From an uncultured Collinsella sp. (GTDB lineage: Bacteria; Actinomycetota; Coriobacteriia; Coriobacteriales; Coriobacteriaceae), in assembly GCA_958451615.1 (NCBI GenBank), contig CAUDQR010000016.1, positions 1 to 55,869 of the forward strand: 55,869 bases of DNA, written 5' to 3'. The notes beneath the pieces are model-generated. The model was not told the origin of the DNA and made no database searches. It was given only the letters and a program-made list of their open reading frames with translations. This document shows, piece by piece, positions 33,743 through 43,500 of this stretch (position 1 is its first letter; each line of letters begins with the position of its first letter). The translations under genes were made by a program, and so were the position numbers.

Positions 33743-34948
33743 ATGAGCGGGCTGATTATCGATAGCGAAGCCTGTATCGGCTGCGGTCGCTGCGTTCGCG
33801 CCTGCGCCTCGGGCGGCATTGTGGTGGAGGGTGAGCGCCCCAATCGCTGTGCCCGCGTAACCGACGGCTGTATCCTGTGCGGTGGGTGCGTCGACGCCTG
33901 CCCCGTCAACGCCATCTCGATTGAGCGCGACGAGGCCGCCGGCGCGGCAGACCTTGACGCATATCGAGACATCTGGATCTTCGTGCAGACTGACGAGCAC
34001 GATGCCGTTGCATCCGTGGCCTTCGAGCTCATGGGCAAGGGGCGCGAGCTTGCCGATGCCCGCGGCTGCCGTCTGGTGGCACTGGTCGGCATGAGCCCCG
34101 AGGGCTCACTCGGGGACCTGGAGCATCTGATTTGCGCCGGTGCGGACGAAGTTCTGGTCTGTCGTGACGAGCGCCTGCGTCAGAACGACGCGGAGGTCTA
34201 CGCTCGCTTGATCTGCGATTTGGTAGCCGAGCGCAAGCCCGAGGCCATTCTGTACGGCGCGACCGCCTTTGGTCGCGAGCTGGCGCCCGGTGTGGCCGTG
34301 CGCTTGCAGACGGGTCTTACGGCCGATTGCACGGTGCTTTCTATGGATACGGAGACGGGTCTGCTGCAGCAGACGCGCCCGGCGTTTGGCGGCAACCTGA
34401 TGGCCACCATTATCTGCCCCAACCACCGTCCTCAGATGGCAACGGTGCGCCCCGGCATCTTTAAGGCGCCCGAGTTTGACTATAGCCGCTCCGGCACGAT
34501 TACCCAGGTAGTGCTTGCGGATGACGTTAAGGCCCGCGTCGAGATCTCGATTCCCGCCGAGGAGTGGGGACAGCAGGCCTCAATTGCCGATGCCGAGCGT
34601 CTGGTCGTGGTGGGCCGCGGCATCGGCTCCAAGAAGAATCTGCCCCTGATGCGAAAGCTCGCCGATGCCCTGGGTGCCGAGCTTGGTTGCACGCGTCCCA
34701 TTGTGGAGGCAGGCTGGTTGGAGTATCGCCACCAAATTGGCCAGACGGGTGTATCGGTCTCGCCCAAGCTTCTCGTGAGTATCGGTGTTTCGGGCGCCAT
34801 CCAGCATCTTGCCGGCATCGGTGGGGCGGAGTGCATTATCGCCATCAACGAGGACCCGGATGCCCCCATCTTTGGTGCTGCCCAGTACAAGGTTGTCGGT
34901 GATGCCGTCGAGGTCGTCGAGGAGCTGCTGGCCCAGTTTGAGCGCTAG
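33743..34948 (+). CDS. etfA: Ferredoxin-fused electron transfer flavoprotein alpha subunit, LctC-like
   Basis: 401 aa. The N-terminal ferredoxin domain has two CxxCxxCxxxC motifs (Cys11/14/17/21 and Cys43/46/49/53), then the EtfA domain, with the FAD-binding C terminus GRGIGSKKNLPLM, GQTGVSVSPKLLVSIGVSGA and INEDPDAPIF. The ferredoxin fusion is a mark of bifurcating or confurcating Etf such as LctC and CarE. ATG follows the etfB stop directly. The convergent HD gene overlaps its stop by 4 nt. Confidence 0.94.
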   Translation: MSGLIIDSEACIGCGRCVRACASGGIVVEGERPNRCARVTDGCILCGGCVDACPVNAISIERDEAAGAADLDAYRDIWIFVQTDEHDAVASVAFELMGKGRELADARGCRLVALVGMSPEGSLGDLEHLICAGADEVLVCRDERLRQNDAEVYARLICDLVAERKPEAILYGATAFGRELAPGVAVRLQTGLTADCTVLSMDTETGLLQQTRPAFGGNLMATIICPNHRPQMATVRPGIFKAPEFDYSRSGTITQVVLADDVKARVEISIPAEEWGQQASIADAERLVVVGRGIGSKKNLPLMRKLADALGAELGCTRPIVEAGWLEYRHQIGQTGVSVSPKLLVSIGVSGAIQHLAGIGGAECIIAINEDPDAPIFGAAQYKVVGDAVEVVEELLAQFER

Positions 34949-35757
34949 GCACGCGCCAGCCAGTCGCGCATCTCGTCCTTTAGGCGGCTCCAGGTTGCCT
35001 GCGTGGCGGGGTCGGTAAAGGGCCGCGTAATGCCAAAGGGCGCGTCGAGCAGGCGGTAGATATCGCCTTGCTCGCGCGCCAGCGCGCGGCTTGCCGGATA
35101 GCCGAGCTCAAACATAAAGCAGATAAGCCCCACCAAGAAGTCGGCGGGCTCATCGCGCTCATCGCGCGCGACGCAGCGGTGCTCGTCAAAGGCGGTAAGC
35201 GCCGGTGTCGAGAAGTGGCTGGCGAGAAACGTGTCCTCATCCACCTTGAGGACGGTGTCGACGGTGCTGTCGGCGATGGTGCGCATAATGTCGATCTTGT
35301 CACCATCGCGCACGATATCGCAGAAGCTCCGCGTGCGCTCGTCGAGCTGCGAGGGTAGACGGAAATCGCTGTGATAGGCAATGCTCGCTCGGATGAGCTC
35401 ATCTTCTGCCGGGTCATCGATAAAGTCGCGGATGCTCGTTACGGCGGGTGCATCGGCGGGATTCTCGCCAAAGAGGACCTCGATGCCCAGCGCCGCATGG
35501 CTCATGCTCTCGGCGTCCTTAAAGGTGTCCCAGCGCCGCAGCTGCTCAAAGCGGCCCATATCGTGTAGCAGGCCGCAAAGCCATGCCAGGTCAATATCTT
35601 CTGACGACCAGCCCTGCTCGCGCGCTACGGCATCGCATGCCTCGGCCACGTGGTACGTATGCTCGATTTTGAGCGCGATGCGTGGATTGGTGGCGTCGTA
35701 GGCATCGGTGTAGCTTTTGAAGGCCGCGCGCGCCCGGTCTCGATCGATAGCTGTCAT
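34945..35757 (-). CDS. HD-domain phosphohydrolase
   Basis: 270 aa. Metal site motifs H-x-HVAEA at about 33-40, LLHDMGRFEQ (HD pair) and IAYHSDF, plus the late DGDKIDI aspartate, fit the HD superfamily of (deoxy)nucleotide or cyclic-nucleotide hydrolases. The substrate is not evident. It is convergent with etfA, the stops overlapping by 4 nt, so the two transcripts must share or read through the junction. Confidence 0.87.
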   Translation of the reverse strand: MTAIDRDRARAAFKSYTDAYDATNPRIALKIEHTYHVAEACDAVAREQGWSSEDIDLAWLCGLLHDMGRFEQLRRWDTFKDAESMSHAALGIEVLFGENPADAPAVTSIRDFIDDPAEDELIRASIAYHSDFRLPSQLDERTRSFCDIVRDGDKIDIMRTIADSTVDTVLKVDEDTFLASHFSTPALTAFDEHRCVARDERDEPADFLVGLICFMFELGYPASRALAREQGDIYRLLDAPFGITRPFTDPATQATWSRLKDEMRDWLARA

Positions 35758-35883
35758 AATGACTTCCTAAAAAGTTGTGTCTTTCGATCCGGTGGCAATT
35801 GTAGGTGAACTCGGTTGCTGTCGGATGATGATTCTGCCGTGTCGCTACATGCGGCTCGGAGACCTTGTCAGGATGAGAAGCGT

Positions 35884-36576
35884 ATGGTGCTCAAAATCGT
35901 TAGAACCGTCTGGCCGGTGATGCTTACCTATGTTGCGATAGGCGCGCCGTGCGGAATGATCATGGGGCAGACGGGAATGGAGCCCTGGATGGTCTTTGCT
36001 CTGAGCAGCACGTTTGTGACGGGCAGCGGCCAGTTTATGATCTGCAATCTTTGGCTGGCGGGCGTACCGGCACCTTCGATTATCGCGAGCGTCGCCGCCA
36101 TCTCATCGCGCTTTGCACTTTATTCGGCATCGATCGCACCCCATCTGGCGGGCGCCTCGAAGCGTCAGACGCTGGCTGTTGCCGCGACGCTCACCGAGGA
36201 GGCATACGGCATCTCGCTTGCCAAGCTGGTTGAGGGGGAGGATTGGGGCCCGCGCGAATCCTTCGTGCTCAACGTGATCCTCATCGCGACATGGGGCGCT
36301 TCGTGCACGATGGGTGCCATCGCCGGTGCCGTTGCCGATGTTCCCACCGCTATTGCGAGTTTCGTCTGCACCTCGCTCTTTATCTGCCTGCTCTTTTCGC
36401 AGCGGCTGTCGCGCGGCAACGTTGTCGCGGCGGTTTCGGGCGCGGTGTCCGTCGCCGTATGCAAGTTCTTGGGCCTCGTGAATATTGCTGTGCCGGCAAG
36501 CGTCGTGGTCGGCATTACCATTGCGCTGGCGTGCGATGCTGTATTTGACGGAAGAGGTGCCCGCGATGCCCGTTAA
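35884..36576 (+). CDS. azlC: AzlC-family branched-chain amino acid exporter subunit
   Basis: 230 aa inner-membrane protein with about five to seven helices. IGAPCGMIMGQTGMEPW, SSTFVTGSGQFMICNLWLAG and SSRFALYSASIAPHL are AzlC blocks. With AzlD it forms a branched-chain amino-acid (and azaleucine) exporter. ATG 35884 (AGGATGAGA upstream) is preferred over an earlier in-frame start. It overlaps azlD by 11 nt. Confidence 0.9.
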   Translation: MVLKIVRTVWPVMLTYVAIGAPCGMIMGQTGMEPWMVFALSSTFVTGSGQFMICNLWLAGVPAPSIIASVAAISSRFALYSASIAPHLAGASKRQTLAVAATLTEEAYGISLAKLVEGEDWGPRESFVLNVILIATWGASCTMGAIAGAVADVPTAIASFVCTSLFICLLFSQRLSRGNVVAAVSGAVSVAVCKFLGLVNIAVPASVVVGITIALACDAVFDGRGARDAR

Positions 36577-36889
36577 CGAGTTCTTGGTTCTGTGGCTGTC
36601 GTCGTGGGCTGCTATCGCGTTCTTTCGCATCGCGCCGGCGTTCGCCTTGCGCGGGCGGACCCTGTCGCCCCGCATTACCGAGGCCCTGGGCTATATCCCG
36701 CCCGCCGCCTTTGCCGCGCTGGTCGCCAACGACTTGGTGAGTCCCGGCGCGTTCGACGCGGGGCTCTGGCCTGCCTTGGTTCCCTGGATTGCGGCCGCCG
36801 GCGTCGTGGTCGTGGCGGTCAAGACAAAATCGATGCTGTGGTGCTGCGTCTCGGGCATCGTACTCTATATCGTCTTGAGCCTTATATAG
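36566..36889 (+). CDS. azlD: AzlD-family membrane protein
   Basis: 107 aa, four hydrophobic helices, beginning MPVNEFLVLWLSSWAAIAFFR, with SPRITEALGYIPPAAFAALV and VVAVKTKSMLWCCVSGI: the AzlD small subunit. The start codon lies inside azlC (11-nt overlap, GAGG upstream), so they are translationally coupled. Partner of AzlC in branched-chain amino-acid export; livKHMGF imports the same class of substrate elsewhere in the window. Confidence 0.9.
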   Translation: MPVNEFLVLWLSSWAAIAFFRIAPAFALRGRTLSPRITEALGYIPPAAFAALVANDLVSPGAFDAGLWPALVPWIAAAGVVVVAVKTKSMLWCCVSGIVLYIVLSLI

Positions 36890-37039
36890 GGGTGGCGTCG
36901 CGGGCGCCGAATCTCGTTCCATCCCAACTTGTCGAATTTTTCACCGAGCTGGTCTATTTCTTCTGGTACCATGGTCAAACTTTACTGTAGCAAAGCGTGA
37001 CGTGGGCTTTTGTACCCCGTCAGCGGAAATGGGGGTTTC

Positions 37040-38062
37040 ATGGCACAGGAAGCGAACGCCAACGAGCAAAAGAAATTCAAGGTCCCGCGCATCCCGGGCG
37101 ACATCATGATCTATCCGATGATCGTCGGTCTTTTGCTCAACACCTTCTGCCCGCAGGTTTTTGAGATCGGCGGCTTCTTTACGGCTGCCTGCCGCGGTGG
37201 CTCCAATACCATCGTCGCCGCGATCCTGCTGTTTGTGGGCGCCGGCATCAGCTTTAAGTCCACGCCGGGTGCCATCAAGACCGGCATCGTCGTGCTGATC
37301 CCCAAGCTGGTCGTCGCAGCGGCTCTCGGCCTGGGCGTGGCATATTTCTTTAACGACAACTTCCTGGGTCTGAGTTCCGTGTCTATCATCGGCGGCATCA
37401 CGTTTTGCAACATGGCGCTCTATACGGGCATCATGGGCGAGTTTGGCGATGAGTCCGAGCAGGGCGCCGTCGGTATCCTGTTCTTTACGGCCGGCCCTGC
37501 CGTCACGATGATCATCCTCGGTGTTTCCGGCCTCGCCAACATTCCCATTGGCACCATTATCGGCTCCATCTTGCCACTCGTTATTGGCATGGTTCTGGGC
37601 AACCTGTTCCCGTTTATCAAGAACCTGCTGGTCCCCGGCGCCAATCCCGCGATTGCCGTCATCGGTTTTCAGCTCGGTGCGTCCATGAGCCTATCGAGCT
37701 TTATCACCGGCGGTATTTCCGGCATCTTGCTGGGCCTTGTCACGCTGTTTGTCGTCGGTCCCATCACCTTTGCGTTTGAGCGTCTGTGCGGCGGCAATGG
37801 CAAGGCCGCTGTGGCTTGCTCCACCATTGCCGGCACGGCTATGACCACACCGGTTGCCCTCGCCGAGGTCGCACCGCGCTACGCCGAGCTTGCGCCCACC
37901 GCGTACGCTCAGATCGCCACCGCCGTTATCATCACGGCGATCATGGCTCCGATTCTGACTGGCTGGGTCGACAAGAAGTTCTGCCAAGGCAAGGAGGATC
38001 TGCCGCCTGTCGGTGTCGAGGCCATCGAGGAGGCTGTCGCGACTGACATCGATGGCGAGTAG
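37040..38062 (+). CDS. kdgT: 2-keto-3-deoxygluconate permease KdgT
   Basis: 340 aa with about ten hydrophobic segments: IPGDIMIYPMIVGLLLNTFCP, RGGSNTIVAAILLFVGAGISF, TFCNMALYTGIMGEFGD, STIAGTAMTTPVALAEVAP. These are KdgT-family blocks (proton symport of 2-keto-3-deoxygluconate, from pectin/uronate degradation). ATG 37040 follows GGGGG at good spacing. No kdg catabolic genes are adjacent; two hairpins follow. Confidence 0.9.
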   Translation: MAQEANANEQKKFKVPRIPGDIMIYPMIVGLLLNTFCPQVFEIGGFFTAACRGGSNTIVAAILLFVGAGISFKSTPGAIKTGIVVLIPKLVVAAALGLGVAYFFNDNFLGLSSVSIIGGITFCNMALYTGIMGEFGDESEQGAVGILFFTAGPAVTMIILGVSGLANIPIGTIIGSILPLVIGMVLGNLFPFIKNLLVPGANPAIAVIGFQLGASMSLSSFITGGISGILLGLVTLFVVGPITFAFERLCGGNGKAAVACSTIAGTAMTTPVALAEVAPRYAELAPTAYAQIATAVIITAIMAPILTGWVDKKFCQGKEDLPPVGVEAIEEAVATDIDGE

Positions 38063-38111
38063 CAATCGATACCCATCAATGATGCCGGCGTGTGCAATTC
38101 GCGCCGTATGG

Positions 38112-38189
38112 GCGCCCGAACAGAAACTGTTTTGCAGTGATGTTCGGGCGCTCTGCTATTATCCCCTTTACCCCTGCGGAGTAAAGGGG
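38112..38189 (+). terminator. Two tandem hairpins downstream of kdgT
   Basis: The first hairpin pairs GCGCCCGAACA (38112-38122) with TGTTCGGGCGC (38141-38151), the second CCCCTTTA (38163-38170) with TAAAGGGG (38182-38189), followed by TGTTTATT. The second may be a weak intrinsic terminator for kdgT; the first has no U tract. Confidence 0.65.
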
Positions 38190-38243
38190 TGTTTATTGCC
38201 CTGATTCGAATTGGGCGATTCTGACCACTTGGATATTGAAGGG

Positions 38244-39395
38244 ATGGCGCTAGTGGTTAAGGCACTCAAGATTGAGATATTCGTGCTATGCATGATTGTT
38301 CTTATCGGGCTTGCCGTACGAAGCCGTCGCTCCCTGTTCTCGAGCACCCAGCAGCTTTTGTTTAGCATGCTGGGCTACACGTCTGCTGCGTACATATTAT
38401 TCGATATGATCTGGACGCTTTCGGACGGTGTGGACGGCACGTTGGGCATTGCTGCCAACTGGATTTCCAACGCGGTTTCGTTTTCGCTCTTTGCTATCGC
38501 GTGTCTCATTTGGTTTATCTATTCCGAGACGGTGCAGGGTTCTCGCCTTTTGACCTCGCGCTATAGGGTGGTGCTTGTAGCGTTGCCTACGGCTCTGGTG
38601 GTCGTGCTGGCGTTTACCAGTTACTGGACGCAAGCCCTGTTCTATATCGATTCGCAGGGCGTGTATCGTCGCGGCTTTGCCTATATGATCCAGCCCATCG
38701 TCAGCTACTGTTACGTTATACATACGTCCCTGCATGCATTTGTGCAATCTCGCAGGGTCGAGAGCCTGCAGACGAAGGCCATCTATCGAACCTTGGCATT
38801 TTTCGCCATTCCGGCCCTGGTGGGCGGTACCTTTCAGGTCGTATACTCGGTGCCCGGCCTTTGTGTCGGCATAATGATTAGCATGTTGCTGCTCTACATC
38901 ATCTACCAGGAGCAGCTCATCTCGACCGACCCGTTGACTGGACTTAACAATCGCAACCGTTTTGAGACCTATATGCTGTCGCTCTTCTCAAATGTGGATC
39001 AGGCCGAAGATGTATATCTGCTTATGATGGACGCCGACGGCTTTAAGCAGATTAACGATCTCTATGGGTATGTGGAGGGCGACCACGCTCTTCAGGTTGT
39101 TGCGACGGCGCTCAAGGATGCCTGTTCGCCGGCTGGTGGCTTTATCGCACGTTATGGCGGCGATGAGTTCGTGGTGCTCCAAAAGGCAGCGGCGGAACAG
39201 GACATCATGCGTCTGTGCGCGGCAATCAACGATGAACTCGCACGCGCCGAGGTGCCGTATCTGTTGCGGATGTCCATCGGCTATGCACGGGTCGGTGATG
39301 GTGTCGATACCTGGCAAGATTTGCTTCGCGCCGCCGACGCGGAGCTCTACCGCGTAAAGTACGAGAAGAAGAAAGCTGGCGTCCAGATACGCTAG
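38244..39395 (+). CDS. Membrane-bound diguanylate cyclase (GGDEF)
   Basis: About 383 aa. Residues 1-225 hold six or seven membrane helices of the kind found in 7TM/MASE-like sensors. DPLTGLNNRNRFE opens a GGDEF domain whose signature RYGGDEFVVL is intact (GGDEF at about 305-309), so cyclic-di-GMP synthesis is expected. No RxxD inhibitory site is seen before GGDEF. The start is uncertain: ATG 38244 follows GAAGGG too closely, and TTG 38211 is the alternative. Confidence 0.85.
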   Translation: MALVVKALKIEIFVLCMIVLIGLAVRSRRSLFSSTQQLLFSMLGYTSAAYILFDMIWTLSDGVDGTLGIAANWISNAVSFSLFAIACLIWFIYSETVQGSRLLTSRYRVVLVALPTALVVVLAFTSYWTQALFYIDSQGVYRRGFAYMIQPIVSYCYVIHTSLHAFVQSRRVESLQTKAIYRTLAFFAIPALVGGTFQVVYSVPGLCVGIMISMLLLYIIYQEQLISTDPLTGLNNRNRFETYMLSLFSNVDQAEDVYLLMMDADGFKQINDLYGYVEGDHALQVVATALKDACSPAGGFIARYGGDEFVVLQKAAAEQDIMRLCAAINDELARAEVPYLLRMSIGYARVGDGVDTWQDLLRAADAELYRVKYEKKKAGVQIR

Positions 39396-39496
39396 AAATA
39401 GGGGCGCACGCTTGCGTGCATGGTGGCCCTCGGCTCTCCGATGTATTCCATTAAACTAAAGTATGTGAATCCCCTCTGCTAAATAAGGGCAGTTCG

Positions 39497-40432
39497 CTAG
39501 GCCTTTTTAGGCCTGTTGACGATGATGATGCCGCCGCAGACCAACAGCAGGGCGACTATAACGGTAACGGGGCTCGTGCCGGCGCCCTCGCCGAGCAGCA
39601 GCGCACTCAACAGCACACCAAAGACGGGGTTCATAAACCCAAAGACCGAGACGCGGCTGACGGGGTTGACGGCAAGCAGGCGCGACCATAGCGAGTACGC
39701 GATGGCGGAGATGAGTGCCATATAGATAATGAGCGCGATGGCGGGGATGATCGCGGTGGGGGAGAGCGCGCCGCCCATCAAAAACCCGATGGCGGTGAGG
39801 ACCAGGCCGCCGACCAAGAACTGCCACCCGGCAAGCAAGACACCGTCGTGCTCGCGCGAGAAGATGCCGATCAGGCAGGTCGACAGGGCACCCGCGACGG
39901 TGGAGGCCAGGATAAAGCCCTCGCCGTCGAGCGTAAAGCCAAAGGTGCCGTCCGCGCCCGAAAGGTTGACGAGCGCGACGCCGGCAAAGCCCAGTACACA
40001 GCCGAGCACCTTGGCCGCATCGAGCTTTTCGGTGCGAAACGCCAGGGCGGCAAAGAGGATTGCGAGGAAGTTGGCGCTGGCCTCGATGATGGAGCTCGAC
40101 ATGGCGCTGGCGCGCGAGAGGCCCAGATAGAAAAAGAAGTACTGCCCGATAGTCTGGAAGAGCGACAAGACAAAGATGGGCTTGATGTCGCGAGCCTGCG
40201 GAATGAGGGGGCGGCGTTGGGCCGCACTCATCCCAACGATAACCAGGGCGCCGGCAAGCGTGAAGCGCAAGCCCGCAAAGAGTAGCTGCGAGGCGCTATC
40301 GTGCGCCGGGATCCCAAAGAGTGCGTAGCCGATCTTGATGCAGGGAAAGGCCGATCCCCAGAGTGCACAGCAAACAAGACAGCCCAGGATGAGTCCGGGC
40401 AGGGTGGCGAGATACGGCTTGCGGCTTTCCAT
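39497..40432 (-). CDS. EamA/DMT-family permease
   Basis: 311 aa with about ten helices and the two EamA repeats: LGCLVCCALWGSAFPCIKI, SLFQTIGQYFFFYLGLSRASA, and ISAIAYSLWSRLLAVNPVSRVSVFGFMNPVFGVLLSALLLGE (a classic DMT end; described by its parts). ATG 40432 has GGAAGGAC upstream. It lies downstream of purL and its terminator. Exported or imported metabolite unknown. Confidence 0.88.
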   Translation of the reverse strand: MESRKPYLATLPGLILGCLVCCALWGSAFPCIKIGYALFGIPAHDSASQLLFAGLRFTLAGALVIVGMSAAQRRPLIPQARDIKPIFVLSLFQTIGQYFFFYLGLSRASAMSSSIIEASANFLAILFAALAFRTEKLDAAKVLGCVLGFAGVALVNLSGADGTFGFTLDGEGFILASTVAGALSTCLIGIFSREHDGVLLAGWQFLVGGLVLTAIGFLMGGALSPTAIIPAIALIIYMALISAIAYSLWSRLLAVNPVSRVSVFGFMNPVFGVLLSALLLGEGAGTSPVTVIVALLLVCGGIIIVNRPKKA

Positions 40433-40456
40433 GATGTCCTTCCTACATGCGCGAAG

Positions 40457-40494
40457 CAAAAAAGAACCCGCCACCGGATGTGTCGGTGGCGGGT
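40457..40494 (-). terminator. Intrinsic terminator of purL
   Basis: ACCCGCCACCG (40466-40476) pairs with CGGTGGCGGGT (40484-40494) around a 7-nt loop. On the minus strand it is followed by TTCTTTTTTG. It lies 38 nt after the purL stop. Confidence 0.9.
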
Positions 40495-40531
40495 GTTGTT
40501 ACCCGAGGGGATTGTACCCGATGGGAAAGGC

Positions 40532-43500
40532 TTAGGCGAAGTAGGCTACGCCGCTCTCAAAGATCGGCATGAACTTGTCGCCGGGGACATGCTCGGGCAC
40601 GTTGCGGTACAGGTTGTCGCCGCGACGCTCGGCATGGCCCATCTTGCCCAGGACGCGGCCGTCGGGGCTCGTGATGCCCTCGATGGCGAGTGCGGAGCCG
40701 TTGGGGTTGACGGAAAGGTCCATGCTGGGCTTGCCGTCCTCGCCCACGTACTGCGTGGCGACCTGGCCGTTGGCGATCAGCTGGGCGAGCACCTCGTCGT
40801 TGGCGACAAAGCGGCCCTCGCCGTGGCTGATGGCGACGGTGTAGGGGTCGTCGAGGCTGCACTGCGACAGCCACGGGGACAGGTTGGACGAGATGCGGGT
40901 GCGCACCAGGCGGCTCTGATGGCGACCGATGGTGTTGAACGTCAGCGTGGGCGCATCGGGCGTGGCGTCGACGATGTCGCCGTAGGGTACCAGGCCGAGC
41001 TTGATCAGGGCCTGGAAGCCGTTGCAGATGCCCAGCATCAGGCCGTCGCGGGCCTTGAGCAGGTCGCGAACTGCCTCGGTGACCTCGGGAGCGCGGAAGA
41101 ACGCCGTGATGAACTTGGCGGAGCCGTCGGGCTCGTCGCCGCCCGAGAAGCCGCCGGGGATCATGACGATCTGGCTTTGGCGGATGCGACGGGCAAGCTC
41201 GTGGGTGCTTTCGGCAACAGCCTCGGGCGTGAGGTTGTTGATCACGAAGGTGTCGGCCTCGGCGCCGGCGGCGCGGAAGGCGCGGGCGCTGTCGTACTCG
41301 CAGTTGTTGCCGGGGAACACCGGGATAATCACGCGCGGGCGGGCGATTTTGGCGCCGCCGTACACGTGGATATCCTTGGTGCGATAGTCGATGGTCTCGA
41401 CCTCGGGCTGCTCGCCGGTGCTGCGGTAGGCAAAGACACCTTCGATGCCGCTCTCCCAGGCCTCTTGGAGCTCGGAGAGCTCGATGACCTCGGAGCCGGT
41501 GTCGATGACATAGCCCTCGACGGTGGTGCCCAGGGGCTCGACGACAACGCCGTCGGCGACCTCGGGCAGCTCGGCGTCATCGGCGAGCTCGACGATAAAG
41601 CTGCCGTAGAGCGGGGTGAAGAAGCTCTCCACGTCCACATCCTCGGCAAGCTCGATACCGATCTGGTTGCCGACGCACATCTTAAAGAGGCTCTCGGCGC
41701 CGCAGCCGTAGCCGGGCGTGGAGATGGCCAGGGCGTTGCCGGTAGCAGTGAGCGCCTCGACGGCGTCAAATGCGGCGAGCAGCTGCTGGGCATCGGGACG
41801 GTAGTCCTCGCCGTAGGTGGCGGGGGCGATGCGGACGACGCGGTGCGTCAGACCCTTGAACTCAGGGGAGACAGCGCGCGCCGCGCGGCCCACGGCCACA
41901 GCGAAGCTGATCAGGGTCGGCGGAACGTTGAGCTCGCCGGCCTCGTCCTCAAAGGAGCCGCTCATGGAGTCCTTGCCGCCGATGGCACCGGCACCCAGAT
42001 CGACCTGGGCCATAAGGGCACCCAGGACGGCTGCCATGGGCTTGCCCCAACGCTCGGCCTCGGTGCGCAGGCGCTCGAAGTACTCCTGGAAGGAGAGGTA
42101 GGCGCGCTTGTGCTCAAAGCCGGCGGCAACGAGCTTGGCGATGGACTCGACTACGGACAGGTAGGCGCCCGCAAACTGGTCGGCCTCCATCAGGTAGGGG
42201 TTGAAGCCCCATGCCATAGCGCTCGCCGTGGTGGTCTCGCCGTCCACGGGGAACTTGGCGACCATGGCAGAGCTCGGAGTGAGCTGCGTCTTGCCGCCAA
42301 AGGGCATGAGCACGGTCGCGGCGCCGATGGTGGAGTCGAAGCGCTCGGAAAGGCCCTTGTTGGAGGCGACGTTGAGGTCGGTGACAAGCGAGGTCATGCG
42401 CTCGGCAAGCGTGGTGCCGGCCCAGCTGGGCTGCCACACGCTACGGGCGCAGACGTGGGCGACCTGGTGCTTGGGCGCACCGTTGGAGTTGAGGAACTCG
42501 CGGGACAGGTCGACGATGGCGACGCCGTTCCAGGCCATGCGCATGCGCGGCTCGGCGGTAACCTCGGCGATGACGGTCGCCTCCAGGTTCTCCTCGGCGG
42601 CGTAGCCCATGAACTCATCGACGTCACCATCGGCGACGGCGCAGGCCATGCGCTCCTGGGACTCGGAGATGGCGAGCTCAGTGCCGTCAAGACCGTCGTA
42701 CTTCTTGGTCACGGTGTCCAGGTCCACGTACAGGCCGTCGGCAAGCTCGCCCACGGCGACCGAGACGCCGCCAGCGCCAAAGTCATTGCAGCGCTTGATC
42801 AGACGGCAGGCGTCGCCGCGGCGGAACAGGCGCTGCAGCTTGCGCTCGACCGGGGCGTTGCCCTTCTGGACCTCGGCACCCGAGGTCTCGATGGACTCGG
42901 TGTTCTGGGTCTTGGAAGAGCCGGTAGCGCCACCGATGCCATCACGGCCAGTGCGGCCGCCCAGCAGGATGATCTTGTCGGTGGGGGCGGGGCACTCGCG
43001 ACGCACGTGGTTTGCCGGGGTGGCGCCCACGACGGCGCCGACCTCCATACGCTTGGCGACGTAGCCGGGGTGATAGAGTTCGTTGACCTGACCGGTGGCA
43101 AGGCCGATCTGGTTGCCGTAGCTGGAGTAGCCGGCGGCAGCAGTGGTCACGAGCTTACGCTGCGGCAGCTTGCCCTCGAGCGTCTCGGACACGGGGACGG
43201 TGGGGTCGCCGGCGCCGGTGACACGCATGGCCTGGTACACGTAGCTGCGGCCCGACAGCGGGTCGCGGATGGCACCGCCCACGCAGGTGGCGGCACCACC
43301 GAAGGGCTCGATCTCGGTCGGGTGGTTGTGGGTCTCGTTCTTAAAGAGGAACAGCCAGTCCTGGTCCTCGCCGTCGACATCGACCTTCACCTTGACGGTG
43401 CAGGCGTTGATCTCCTCGGACTCGTCGACATCGGTCATGACGCCGGTCTTCTTGAGGTACTTGGCGCCGATGGTGCCCATGTCCATGAGGCAGACGGGCT

